Assembly: GCA_934565795.1 (NCBI GenBank)
Contig: CAKTIM010000023.1
Coordinates: 1-32,733 of the forward strand
From: an uncultured Oscillospiraceae bacterium
GTDB lineage: Bacteria > Bacillota > Clostridia > Oscillospirales > Oscillospiraceae
Length of the DNA stretch: 32,733 nt
Direction: 5' to 3'
The translations under genes and the position numbers were made by a program. The notes beneath the pieces were generated by a model, which worked only from the letters and a program-made list of their open reading frames with translations, was not told where the DNA came from and made no database searches. Positions 23,307 through 31,414 of this stretch are shown piece after piece. Every line of letters begins with the position of its first letter. The stretch's first letter is position 1.

Positions 23307-25154
23307 TTATTTGATTTCCTGCGTGTCCGGCTCCTCTTTCCGGGAGCCGAAGAGGCGGCGGCCCCGCTTCTCGGCCCGGCGCTCGGCAGCCTGCCGCGCG
23401 GCGGCCTCCCGGTCGGCCCGCGCCTGGGCGGCCTGCTCCAGCCGCAGGGCGTTGTCCCGCTCCTGGATGGCCTTTTCCAGGGCAGCCTGGACGGATTTCA
23501 GTGAAGCGGCCATTTCCCGCTGCTGGTCGTGGGCGTAGTTGATGGATTCCCTGGCCCGGCGCTTGGCAGCCTCGGCCCGGTTTGCCAGCGCGGTTTCCCG
23601 CGCGGCGGCTTCGGCCTTTGCCTTTTCCAAACGGCCCTGGGCGGCCTGCTTGAATTGCTCCAGCTGGTCGTTCAGCGCGGCCTCCCGTGCGGCTGCGGCG
23701 TCGCCCGCCTGCTGAAGCTGCGCGGCGGCCTCCTGCCTGGTCTGGGTCAGCTGGGCATTCAGCGCCGCCTCCTTTTCGGCGGCGTCCTGCTCCAGCTGGA
23801 GCTTTGCCTGGGCGGCCTCGGCGCGGAGCGTTTCCAGCTGGTGCGTCAGGGCGGCCTCCCGCTCGGCGGCCTCCATCCGTTCCTTTTCCAGGGCAGCCTG
23901 GGCGGCGTCCTGGGCGGCTGCGGCGTCGGCCTTGACCTTGGCCAGCCGATCCTCCGCCTGACGCTCTGCCTCGGCCAGCTGGAAGTCCGCCTGCCAGCGG
24001 TATTCCTTCAGGGCCTTTTCGGCATCGTCCCGGGCAGCCTCGGCGGCCTGACGCAGCTGGGTTTCCTCGGCTAGCTTGGCCTCGGCGTCCAGCTGGGCCT
24101 GGGTGACCTCCTCGATAATGACCTTGCGAATCTCCACATCGGGGATGTTGTAGTCATCTACAATCTGCTCTTCGATCTGCTTGATAAATTTGGGCTTGAT
24201 GACCTTGCGCTTTTTCGGCGGAATCTCGTCCAGATCCCTGGTGTCAGCCTCCAGAAGGCTCTTGAACACAGTGTAGTTGGTAATCAGGTTGGATTGCAGC
24301 TGCAGCAGGTATTCCTCGTCGAATTCCAGGGCGCTGTCCCGCACGTCGATGGTGTAGCCCACCTCTTCGTAGCTCTCTAGGAATTGCCACAGCCGCAGGC
24401 AGGTGCGGTAATCCGGGTCTTTGGTAATCAGGTTAGTGCGCTGGATGGGGCTGCGCACGCGGGAGCAGCCCGCCATCAGCTCGCAGAAGGAGCTGTTGCG
24501 CAGGGCCATCACCATACGGCGCACCCGGTCGATGCGCATAAATACCTGCATGTTGTCGCTGTCGTTTTCAGCGAAGCTCTGCCGGTTTTTCACCGTCATT
24601 TCCAGCTTGTATTCGATCTGCTCGTAGGCGTCGTCCACGCTGCTCTTCATTTGCAGGGTGTTGCGGGTCTCATCGCCGGTCGACCAGAAGATCACGTCCG
24701 TCCGCTTGTCGATGAAGGTGACGAGCCGCTGGATCAGGTGGTAAATGAAGCGGTTTTCGTATAGGTTGTAGGTTTCCTCGCTGGTAACGTTCAGAATGCG
24801 GGTGGGATGCACCTCGCCATCCTTGCTTCCGGCGATAAACTGGGTGTGCATGCTCAGGTGACGCACGCTGTCCGCCGTGATCTTCCGGGCCAGCTCCACG
24901 GGCACCACCTCTTCGTTGGTGGTCACAAACCGCCGGGGGTGCTCGGTGATGCGGTTCAGGGCGTCCAGGCTCTCTTCGATGGTGGAGAGCCAGCGCTCGT
25001 CCACCACCTTGTGCAATATCTGGTGGGTCTGCCGCAGGGTGGTGTCGCCTGCCTGAACCATTTCAAACAGGTACTGGAAATACCGATCGTTTTCCAGGGT
25101 TTTACCCACCTTATTCACATATTTTAAGTAAAGATCGGTAATGGTATTGGCCAT
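23307..25154 (-). CDS. DUF2357 (McrC N-terminal-like) protein with long coiled coil, no nuclease
   Basis: A 615-residue cytoplasmic protein. Residues about 60-300 resemble DUF2357, the N-terminal part of McrC-type partners of McrB ATPases; the hallmark is EETYNLYENRFIYHLIQRL (about 126-144). A basic linker (PPKKRKVIKPK, 312-322) leads to about 250 residues of Ala/Glu/Gln/Arg/Lys-rich heptads (350-600), clearly coiled coil, ending RGRRLFGSRKEE. I see no PD-(D/E)XK nuclease motif, the part that makes McrC a restriction enzyme. It lies 38 nt after the AAA+ gene, so the McrB/McrC-like pairing is kept while the effector is replaced. Role inferred: scaffold or adaptor for the ATPase. Confidence 0.75.
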   Translation of the reverse strand: MANTITDLYLKYVNKVGKTLENDRYFQYLFEMVQAGDTTLRQTHQILHKVVDERWLSTIEESLDALNRITEHPRRFVTTNEEVVPVELARKITADSVRHLSMHTQFIAGSKDGEVHPTRILNVTSEETYNLYENRFIYHLIQRLVTFIDKRTDVIFWSTGDETRNTLQMKSSVDDAYEQIEYKLEMTVKNRQSFAENDSDNMQVFMRIDRVRRMVMALRNSSFCELMAGCSRVRSPIQRTNLITKDPDYRTCLRLWQFLESYEEVGYTIDVRDSALEFDEEYLLQLQSNLITNYTVFKSLLEADTRDLDEIPPKKRKVIKPKFIKQIEEQIVDDYNIPDVEIRKVIIEEVTQAQLDAEAKLAEETQLRQAAEAARDDAEKALKEYRWQADFQLAEAERQAEDRLAKVKADAAAAQDAAQAALEKERMEAAEREAALTHQLETLRAEAAQAKLQLEQDAAEKEAALNAQLTQTRQEAAAQLQQAGDAAAAREAALNDQLEQFKQAAQGRLEKAKAEAAARETALANRAEAAKRRARESINYAHDQQREMAASLKSVQAALEKAIQERDNALRLEQAAQARADREAAARQAAERRAEKRGRRLFGSRKEEPDTQEIK

Positions 25155-25192
25155 AGCGGCGTCCCCCTTTGGGTGATTGATTCAGAGGCTGC

Positions 25193-26824
25193 TCAGAACA
25201 GGTTCTGGATGCGGTTCAGGTATGCCTTGCTGTCGGGCATATTGCTCTTGCCGAACACCTTTTCGATGTACTCGATTAGGCTGCGGATTTCGTCGCGGAC
25301 GAAGGTGATGTTCATGCTCTCCAGCTTCTTCAGCACCTTGCGGGCGACGATGTAGTCCATGCCGTCCAGCTCCTTGCCGCCGCAGGCGACGTATACGGGG
25401 ATGAAGTCGTTCATCTGCTTGATGATACGGTTGCCGAAGGCCAGCTTGAAGCGGGTTTGCAGGTAGCCGTCCAGCTTCTCCAGCTTTGCCTGAGTGGCGG
25501 GGGTGATGGGATAGTCCCGCTTGGCCTGCTCGAACATGGCCATCAGGTGCGCGCTGGTAATCCGGCAGGGGCCCTGCGGCTCGCACTCAAAGGGCGCGGC
25601 CCGCTCGTTCAGCTCGATGGGCATGGCGCGGTCATACACCTTGTCGGTGATGGTAAAGGTGGAGTCGTCGTTGTTGGCGGTGCCGATGAACCAGATGGTA
25701 TCCGGCACCCGAATCTTACCGCCGAACAGCAGCTTGGGATCGGTGGGCCACCCGGTCGGCACCAGATCCACCACCCATTCGTCATGGCTGGGCATTTCCA
25801 GCACGGACAGCATCTCGGCGAAGTAGTATTCGATACGGGCCAGGTTCATTTCGTCCAGGATAATCATGCTCGGCTCCTGGCGATAGTTGGCCTCGTACAC
25901 CGAGCGCAGGAACTCCGTCTCGTTGAAGCGCTTGGAGAATTCATTGAAGTAGCCCAGCAGCTCCGTGCGGTCGCGGTAGGACGGCTGCACGGAAACCATG
26001 GTGGCGGGATTTTCCAGGAAGCGGCTGAAGGAGTGCGGCAGGCTGGTTTTGCCGGTGCCGGAGATACCCTCCAGGATCAGCAGCTTGCTCGATGCCATGC
26101 CGGCCACAAAGCGACGGATGATCTCCATGTTGTAGAACAGGTGCATCTGGCTGCAAGCGAAGCGGCGGTAGCCCTCCACCAGCTGCTCCAGGGTGACCTC
26201 CTCGTCAAACACAGGCGGGATATAGTCCAGATATTTGTTGTCCACCAGCGTCAGCTTGGGGAAGCGGCTCTTCTGCGCCTGCTCCTGCGATTCCTCCTCG
26301 GCGGCCTTCACGGAGCCGTTGGCAATGTGGATTTCCGCATTGGCCACGGTTCCCGCCCCGCCGGGCTGGGGAATGCCGGTGATGTTGCCCACGGTGGGCA
26401 GGGTGTCCTCAGTCAGGGCGGAAGCGCCCAGATAGGGGATGTGCTCCGTGCCGCCCATGGCGTTGACCTTCAGCGCCAGAATCTTGTTTTTCTCCTCGAC
26501 CAGGTTCAGCACCTGCCGGTTCAGCCGGCCGATCTCCCGGTATAGCTCGGTGTTGTCGGTTCTGTCCTTCTTCAGCCGGTGCCGCACCACCAGGGAGCGC
26601 ACCAGCAGAAAAATTGCCAATACGGGAATGGCGATCAGAATCAGCATCAGCAATGCGGAAAGGATCTTGCCGAAAATCCCCAGGGTGGGGAAGTAGCTGA
26701 AAAAGATGTTGAAGTAGTCCCGCCAGCCCGTCACCAGCAGCTTGCCCGCGGCGACCAGCACCGCGGCGGCGTTGTAGACGATTTGGGAGATTTCTTCAAA
26801 GGCAAATTTCAGAAATTCACTCAT
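25193..26824 (-). CDS. Membrane-anchored McrB-like AAA+ ATPase
   Basis: A 543-residue protein. The N terminus has a weak hydrophobic stretch (15-31) and a strong membrane segment (about 52-80), then a charged coiled coil (88-120) and a linker. The AAA+ core is at about 225-520: Walker A GISGTGKTS (253-261), Walker B MIILDEMN (320-327), sensor-1 GTANNDDS (381-388) and a possible Arg finger R399. LDEMNLARIEYYFAEMLSVL is the McrB-type extension of Walker B. McrB itself is soluble and GTP-driven; I see no clear McrB MNxxDRS (here ANNDDS), so the nucleotide is not certain. Encoded between signal peptidase 1 and the DUF2357 partner, it is the only obvious energy source in the island. Confidence 0.85.
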   Translation of the reverse strand: MSEFLKFAFEEISQIVYNAAAVLVAAGKLLVTGWRDYFNIFFSYFPTLGIFGKILSALLMLILIAIPVLAIFLLVRSLVVRHRLKKDRTDNTELYREIGRLNRQVLNLVEEKNKILALKVNAMGGTEHIPYLGASALTEDTLPTVGNITGIPQPGGAGTVANAEIHIANGSVKAAEEESQEQAQKSRFPKLTLVDNKYLDYIPPVFDEEVTLEQLVEGYRRFACSQMHLFYNMEIIRRFVAGMASSKLLILEGISGTGKTSLPHSFSRFLENPATMVSVQPSYRDRTELLGYFNEFSKRFNETEFLRSVYEANYRQEPSMIILDEMNLARIEYYFAEMLSVLEMPSHDEWVVDLVPTGWPTDPKLLFGGKIRVPDTIWFIGTANNDDSTFTITDKVYDRAMPIELNERAAPFECEPQGPCRITSAHLMAMFEQAKRDYPITPATQAKLEKLDGYLQTRFKLAFGNRIIKQMNDFIPVYVACGGKELDGMDYIVARKVLKKLESMNITFVRDEIRSLIEYIEKVFGKSNMPDSKAYLNRIQNLF

Positions 26825-26849
26825 GCGCTTCCTTCACTTCCATGTCTGT

Positions 26850-27563
26850 TTACTGTTGGTTTGCTTGCTTCTCGGCTTCCTCTTTCAGCCGCTTTGCCTC
26901 GGCCAGCGCGGCCTCGGCCTCTGCCTTGGCCTTTTCCGCCTCTTCCTTGGCCTTGGCCGCCTGGGCCAGCATGTCCTCGGCCTGGCCGCTTTCCTGGACG
27001 TTTTCCACCGCCAGCGCCTTTTTCAGGTCGATGCTCACCGTTACCAGGTGATAAACCTGATATACGAAGAAGATCAGCAGCGGAAGCACGATCACCAGCA
27101 GGAAGCCCATGCTGCTGGACAGGAAGTCAACCACCTTGCCGAACTTCGGCAGCCGGGTGACGAACCGGCCCACAATGTCGCCGTCGGTAATCATGTGCAC
27201 GTCGGCGATGGCGTTGTTATCGCCCTTGGTCACGTAGCTGCGCGCGCCGCCGTCCTCCTGAATCTCGGTGATGCGGTGGGTGTTCAGGGAGAACTCATTG
27301 TTGATGATGGTGTGGAAGGTGACGATGTCCCCCTCCTGTAGGGTCGCGGGGTCGCATTTGCGGATGATGATCAGATCACCGGCGTCAAAGGTGGGCGACA
27401 TGGAGTCGGAAACCACGCTCAGCGGCGTATAACCCGCCAGACTTGCCACATGGTTGGTGTCCTTGGTGGCCAGGGTGGTAAAGGCGAACAGGGCCGCCAG
27501 CAGGATCACCGCCCACAGGACGACGCTGATCAGAATCCCGCCCACACGTTTTAATGCTTTCAT
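26850..27563 (-). CDS. ER-type (SipW-like) signal peptidase I, copy 1
   Basis: A 237-residue membrane protease with an N-terminal segment (about 8-30), VVSDSMSPTFDAGD (catalytic Ser54), LNTHRITEI (His96), VTKGDNNAIAD (Asp115, Asp121) and a second membrane segment (about 150-173). About 60 cytoplasmic residues follow, and their last 45 are an Ala/Glu/Lys heptad coiled coil ending EKQANQQ, which B. subtilis SipW lacks. GAGGA at 7 nt favours the ATG at 27563 over the in-frame ATG at 27569. It is placed right after subunits 1-5, its likely substrates, and 25 nt before the AAA+ gene. Confidence 0.9.
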   Translation of the reverse strand: MKALKRVGGILISVVLWAVILLAALFAFTTLATKDTNHVASLAGYTPLSVVSDSMSPTFDAGDLIIIRKCDPATLQEGDIVTFHTIINNEFSLNTHRITEIQEDGGARSYVTKGDNNAIADVHMITDGDIVGRFVTRLPKFGKVVDFLSSSMGFLLVIVLPLLIFFVYQVYHLVTVSIDLKKALAVENVQESGQAEDMLAQAAKAKEEAEKAKAEAEAALAEAKRLKEEAEKQANQQ

Positions 27564-27589
27564 AGTCATTTCCTCTTTTCTTCCCCGCG

Positions 27590-28372
27590 TCAGTTGCCCG
27601 CACGGTGGGCGGCAGACCGGGAATCCTCCAGAATCTTACCGTTTTCGTCCGTGCCGACAAAGCGGAGTTGGATGTTGTATTCCGCGCCCCGAAGCTCGTC
27701 GGTGCAGTTATCGTCGGTGCCCTCCAGCCAGATACGCAGGTGCACCTCCTTGTCCACGCCCTCTTTCAGGGTGAACAGGGTATTGGACTGGTCATAGGTG
27801 ATGCTGTCCCCGCTTGCCAGGCCGAATACCTTGCCGCCGTAGCCGGGCCGGGAGACGCCGCCCATGCCGGGGTCGTAGACGCTGGTGCTCTCGGCGGTGA
27901 AGCTGATGCGCATGGCCGGGGGCAGCGCCGCGTTGGGGGAGGATATCTTCGTCCCGCCCACCCCGGCGCTGGTCAGGTGCACCACCATGTCCGTGGTGGC
28001 CATAAAGTGCAGGGTGAAGTCCAGGTAGTATTCCTTTTTTGCCCCCTCCCCATCCTCCAGCACAAAGCGAACGCAGTCACTGGTGGTCACGGGGGTCAGC
28101 GGATTGTCCTGGGGCCGGTAGCCCTGATCCAGGGCGATCCGCGCCGCAATGTCCTCAAAGGTCAGCACCTTTACATAGTCGTCGAATTCCTCATGGGGGT
28201 CTAAGTCAAATCGCAGGTTCGCGCCGCTGGTCACATCGATGCGCATGGTGTTCACCCGCGTGTGATCCGCAATGGTCATCCAGGCCGCCGTGGCGGCGGT
28301 GACGCTCACCAGAGCAATCAGCACCAGCAGTACGGAGGAGGATACCAGTTTGCGGGAAGGTTTCTTTTCCAT
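27590..28372 (-). CDS. TasA-like secreted subunit 5
   Basis: A 260-residue exported protein: leader core at 10-28, A30-W31 in TAATAAWMTIADH, then a beta-rich domain. Family blocks are NPLTPVTTSD (compare L-PVST in its paralogs) and IWLEGTDDNC (215-223), where the first Cys of EGCDxxC has become Thr. It carries a unique polar tail of about 20 residues (TDENGKILEDSRSAAHRAGN). AAGGAGG precedes ATG 28372 at 7 nt. It is the last subunit before the signal peptidase gene; the divergent Cys site and the tail suggest a special position in a fibre (inference). Confidence 0.8.
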   Translation of the reverse strand: MEKKPSRKLVSSSVLLVLIALVSVTAATAAWMTIADHTRVNTMRIDVTSGANLRFDLDPHEEFDDYVKVLTFEDIAARIALDQGYRPQDNPLTPVTTSDCVRFVLEDGEGAKKEYYLDFTLHFMATTDMVVHLTSAGVGGTKISSPNAALPPAMRISFTAESTSVYDPGMGGVSRPGYGGKVFGLASGDSITYDQSNTLFTLKEGVDKEVHLRIWLEGTDDNCTDELRGAEYNIQLRFVGTDENGKILEDSRSAAHRAGN

Positions 28373-28384
28373 CTGCCCGCCTCC

Positions 28385-29185
28385 TTACGCGCTCACGCCG
28401 TAAAAGGCCAGCTGGAGCGAGGCGGTGTCCAGCGCCACCTTTTCGCCGGTGCAGTCCGGGTCGCAGCCCTCCAGATAGAAGTAAATGTCCACCCGGTAGA
28501 CCCGGTTCAGCTCCAGCTCCGCCAGGGGCGTGCTTCCGTTTGAGATCAGGAAATCCGCCAGGGGAGCAGCCGGGTCGTCCGCCGCCTGGGCCGTGCCGCC
28601 GGAAAGGGTAATCACCTTGCCGCTGCCCAGCACCACGCCGTTCAGCCGGGTGTTGCCGGGGCCGTCGTTCACGTCGCTCAGGGAGAGGACCTTCGCCGTC
28701 CCGTCGTCAAACCGAAGCCCCAGCCGCGCCGCCGTCAGCAGCTCGCCCTGCAGCGATTGGGTGATGGAATAGGCGTCGTCCAGATACAGCGCCAGCTTGG
28801 TTCCGTCCGGCAGCCCGTCGCCGCTGGCCCGCAGATAAATTGTGTCGTGATAATATAGTGTTTCGTCCGCCGGTAAAAAGCGCTGGGCATAGCCGTCGTT
28901 GGTCAGCGGACAGTATACGAAGCTGCTCAGATCGTTGGTGGAAACCGGCATCAGGGCATTTGTAGGCGCTTTCAGCGCCACCTCCCCGCCGGCACTCGGC
29001 GAAAAGTTTTCCCGGCTGATCTGTAATTCCAGTTGCGCGCTCCCCGTCCGCGAGGTCACCCGGCTGGTTTCCACCTTCTCGTTGGCCGTAAACCATGCAA
29101 AGGTAGCAGCCATAAACGCCGCCCCCGCCGATAAAAACAGCAGAGCAAAATAAACCATCTTCATCCAATGCCAAACCCTTTTCAT
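28385..29185 (-). CDS. TasA-like secreted subunit 4
   Basis: A 266-residue exported protein starting at ATG 29185, behind a strong AAAGGAGGTGG. The frame is open upstream, but that would translate repeat DNA. Leader core at 10-29, AATFAWFTANEK with A30-W31, NALMPVSTNDLSSF, a DGYAQRFLPADE stretch, and VDIYFYLEGCDPDC (232-245) near the end. These are the same three blocks in the same order as in subunits 2 and 3. A 493-bp repeat-filled gap separates it from subunit 3 upstream; subunit 5 follows after 12 nt. Confidence 0.82.
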   Translation of the reverse strand: MKRVWHWMKMVYFALLFLSAGAAFMAATFAWFTANEKVETSRVTSRTGSAQLELQISRENFSPSAGGEVALKAPTNALMPVSTNDLSSFVYCPLTNDGYAQRFLPADETLYYHDTIYLRASGDGLPDGTKLALYLDDAYSITQSLQGELLTAARLGLRFDDGTAKVLSLSDVNDGPGNTRLNGVVLGSGKVITLSGGTAQAADDPAAPLADFLISNGSTPLAELELNRVYRVDIYFYLEGCDPDCTGEKVALDTASLQLAFYGVSA

Positions 29186-29234
29186 AACTGCCACCTCCTT
29201 TATTATATTTGTAGAGTGTTCAATACTTTGAGCC

Positions 29235-29259
29235 CGTAGGGGCGGATACCAGCCGCCCG
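29235..29259 (+). repeat. Palindromic repeat, GTAGGGGCGG family
   Basis: Contains GGGCGG / CCGCCC arms around a 7-nt centre. The same unit occurs in inverted orientation at 29395-29419 and 29659-29683. Confidence 0.75.
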
Positions 29260-29315
29260 CAACGTTGCGGAATAGAGCCGTCAGTTGAATGGACACCACC
29301 AAAAGTTTCTGAGTT

Positions 29316-29342
29316 CGTAGGGGTCGGCAATTTGTCGACCCG
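29316..29342 (+). repeat. Palindromic repeat, GTAGGGGTCGG family
   Basis: Arms GGGTCG / CGACCC around GCAATTTGT. The same 27-bp unit is found inverted at 29576-29602 and direct at 32491-32517 and 32700-32726. Confidence 0.8.
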
Positions 29343-29375
29343 CCATCTACCGGGATTGAGCGTTTCGTCTATACC

Positions 29376-29419
29376 GCTCACGTCCGTTACCTTCCGGGCG
29401 GCTAATATCCGCCCCTACG
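29376..29419 (-). repeat. 44-bp copy carrying the GTAGGGGCGG palindrome
   Basis: 39 of 44 bases match 29640-29683. The palindromic core is at 29395-29419. The homology extends 19 bp beyond the palindrome, so the mobile or duplicated unit is larger than the hairpin. Confidence 0.7.
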
Positions 29420-29467
29420 GATTGGTGCATACCATTCAACTTGCCCTTAATAAAGAACGTACTGCGG

Positions 29468-29518
29468 TGGCCCTCTTCAGTCAGGCCTACGGCCTGCCAG
29501 CTTCCCAAGGGAAGCTTT
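29468..29518. repeat. Interspersed repeat with two short hairpins
   Basis: Holds AGGCCTACGGCCT (29483-29495) and CTTCCCAAGGGAAG (29501-29514), preceded by a CTCTTCAGTC segment. This CAGTC - hairpin - hairpin layout is recalled from interspersed repeats of gut Clostridia; single copy in this window. Confidence 0.5.
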
Positions 29519-29575
29519 TGGATGTGGCCGCAACCTGCTTCCATTCAACGTTCTGCTGCCTAAACCGCCAGGTTG

Positions 29576-29602
29576 CGGGTCGACAAATTGCCGACCCCTA
29601 CG
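29576..29602 (-). repeat. Palindromic repeat, GTAGGGGTCGG family (inverted copy)
   Basis: Exact reverse complement of the 27-bp unit at 29316-29342; with it, it brackets about 230 bp of the subunit 3 / subunit 4 gap. Confidence 0.8.
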
Positions 29603-29639
29603 CAGTAAAAGATTTTGGGCGGTTTTCATTTAACTGACA

Positions 29640-29683
29640 GCTCAGACCCATTACCTTTCGGGCGGCTAATATCCGCCCCTACG
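29640..29683 (-). repeat. 44-bp repeat overlapping the end of the subunit 3 gene
   Basis: Second copy of the 29376-29419 unit. Its palindrome (29659-29683) covers the last codons, and the TAG of GTAGGGG at 29681-29679 is the stop codon of the gene. Confidence 0.75.
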
Positions 29684-30491
29684 CATCCGCCTTGCCTGTA
29701 AAGCCCAGCTGCAACGCTACGTCGCGGGACTGTACCGGGTTGTAGCAGGCGGTGTCGCAGCCCTCCAGGTAGACCCAGTAGTCCACCTGGGCGATTTCGT
29801 CCATGGCCAGGTCGCACAGCGATTGGGGCGTCCCGGTTCCGTATAGATAGTCTCCGATCGACCGGGAGGGGTCGGCGGAAAAGCTGGGGCTTCCGTCGCC
29901 GGTGATCCCGGCTACCACGGAATTGTCCGCCGTGATGGTTTTCCTTTCCTGCGCCCCGGCGGTGCTCCCCAGGGCGTCCAGCCGGAAGATGTAGCTGCTC
30001 ACGCGCCCGTCGCCCCCGGTGATTTTCAGGCCCAGCCGCCCGGCGGCCAGCCATTGCCCGTCCGTTCCCAGGGCCAGGGGGGGCGCTTGCAGATACACCG
30101 TGCAGCTGCCGCCCTTGCATTGCAGATACACCGTGCCGGAGATCAGATAATTGCCGATCTCCCCGCTCACCTCCCGGAAGTGGGTGGTGATGCCCTCCTT
30201 GTTCTGCCGGGCGGCGGTGTAGAAGCTGGATAAGTTCGCCGTGGATACCGGGCTGAGCACCTGGGGCAGGCTCGCCGGATGCAGCTCGCACTGCTTGTCA
30301 AAGGGGCCGCTCCGGCTCTCGGAGATCAGAAGATTGGCGCTGCCCTCGGAGATTTTGCCCTCCATGGGCGTCACCTTGGTATAGGGGTCAAAGGTGAACC
30401 ACGCATAGGTGATGCCCACCAGCGCGATACATATCGCCACCGCCGAAATCGCCGCCATCCATACGGCGCTGCGGGCCTGCTTTCGTTCCAT
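29679..30491 (-). CDS. TasA-like secreted subunit 3
   Basis: A 270-residue exported protein. ATG 30491 sits 5 nt after the stop of subunit 2, with AGGTGG as ribosome binding site; the longer frame to 30599 overlaps subunit 2 and is rejected. Leader core at 9-26, GITYAWFTFDPY with A30-W31, VLSPVSTANLSSF, and VDYWVYLEGCDTAC (236-249). Extra Cys residues (LQCKGGSC) occur mid-protein. The C terminus GKADA ends at a TAG supplied by an interspersed repeat, so the original end may have been longer. Confidence 0.8.
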   Translation of the reverse strand: MERKQARSAVWMAAISAVAICIALVGITYAWFTFDPYTKVTPMEGKISEGSANLLISESRSGPFDKQCELHPASLPQVLSPVSTANLSSFYTAARQNKEGITTHFREVSGEIGNYLISGTVYLQCKGGSCTVYLQAPPLALGTDGQWLAAGRLGLKITGGDGRVSSYIFRLDALGSTAGAQERKTITADNSVVAGITGDGSPSFSADPSRSIGDYLYGTGTPQSLCDLAMDEIAQVDYWVYLEGCDTACYNPVQSRDVALQLGFTGKADA

Positions 30492-30496
30492 ATCCG

Positions 30497-31366
30497 TCAG
30501 CCACCTGCCTTTGCCGCGCCGGAAAAGCTCAGGGCGATGTTTTCCATGGTGTGCGCCTGCAGGTTCAGGGTGCAGTCCTCGTCGCACCCCTCCAGCCACA
30601 GGTAGACGTCCACCTTTACCGGCGTTCCATACCCGCCGCTCCCGTTGCCGGAGACCTGAAACAGCGCCGTGGAGCTGGGCCGCAGCGTCACCACGCCGGT
30701 CTGGCTGTCGTAATCGCAGTAGTTCTCCGGCGTCAGGGGAGAGAAGGCCACCGTGCTCCCGTCCGTGCGGTCGCTGCGCAGCACATACCCGCCCTGGGGC
30801 TCCTTCGCCCCGTTGTCGTCCGCGTTGGGATTGTGGGCGGTGTTGATGGCGAAGATGTATTCCTTCCCCTCCGCCACGATCCCCACCCGCATGGCGGTGG
30901 AAATGGGATCCTGGCTGCTGTCGTCCTCAAACCCGATGCCGGACAGATAAATGTCCAGCTCTTCGGAATTGGTGCGCAGATAGAGGGAGGTTTTGTAGTA
31001 GTTGACCTCCGGGATGCTGGGCGCAAAGAACTTTGCCACAGAGCGGTACTGTCCCGTCTCGGCATTGTATTCCGACCCAAACCCGGTCACTTTTTGAAAG
31101 CCCCCGGAAATCTTATCCGTGGATACCGGCACCAGCTTCCCGGTGAATTTCTCCATCACGGTGGAGGAGCCGTATACCCCGTCGTAGGCGTTGGAGATTT
31201 GCAGCGATACGCTGCTGCCCGCCGCCAGCTCTACACGGGTGGTGCGGGCGGCGGTGTTGTAGATGTACCAGGCGAAGGTGGCCGCCGCCATGCTCAGCAG
31301 CGCCGCCGCCACCGCGAACAGGGCGGTGACCAGCCTGCGCCATAGGTGTCGTGGTTTCGTATTCAA
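30497..31366 (-). CDS. TasA-like secreted subunit 2
   Basis: A 289-residue exported protein. I start at TTG 31366, which has AAAGGAG at 8 nt; the frame to 31426 would translate a hairpin-rich leader and has no binding site. Leader core at 11-29, AATFAWYIYNTA with A31-W32, KLVPVSTDKISGGF, beta strands (TSLYLRTNSEELDIYLSG), and VDVYLWLEGCDEDC (252-265) near the C terminus. It shares three blocks with subunits 1 and 3-5 and is probably co-translated with subunit 3. Confidence 0.8.
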   Translation of the reverse strand: MNTKPRHLWRRLVTALFAVAAALLSMAAATFAWYIYNTAARTTRVELAAGSSVSLQISNAYDGVYGSSTVMEKFTGKLVPVSTDKISGGFQKVTGFGSEYNAETGQYRSVAKFFAPSIPEVNYYKTSLYLRTNSEELDIYLSGIGFEDDSSQDPISTAMRVGIVAEGKEYIFAINTAHNPNADDNGAKEPQGGYVLRSDRTDGSTVAFSPLTPENYCDYDSQTGVVTLRPSSTALFQVSGNGSGGYGTPVKVDVYLWLEGCDEDCTLNLQAHTMENIALSFSGAAKAGG

Positions 31367-31414
31367 GCGCCCTGCTCCTTTCGTATTTTCGCTCAGGCGT
31401 TCTGCCGGAATCGC

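Noticed and set aside
23307..26824. McrBC restriction system
   Set aside because: The ATPase is membrane-anchored, the partner has no visible nuclease motif, and the neighbours are secretion genes, not methylases or other defence genes.
29186..29215. Promoter with TATAAT just upstream of subunit 4
   Set aside because: The TATAAT touches the ribosome binding site, which would put the transcript start at or inside the start codon, and no -35 box is found at 16-18 bp.
29235..29683. CRISPR array
   Set aside because: The repeats occur in both orientations with irregular spacing and two different families, and no cas genes are nearby.
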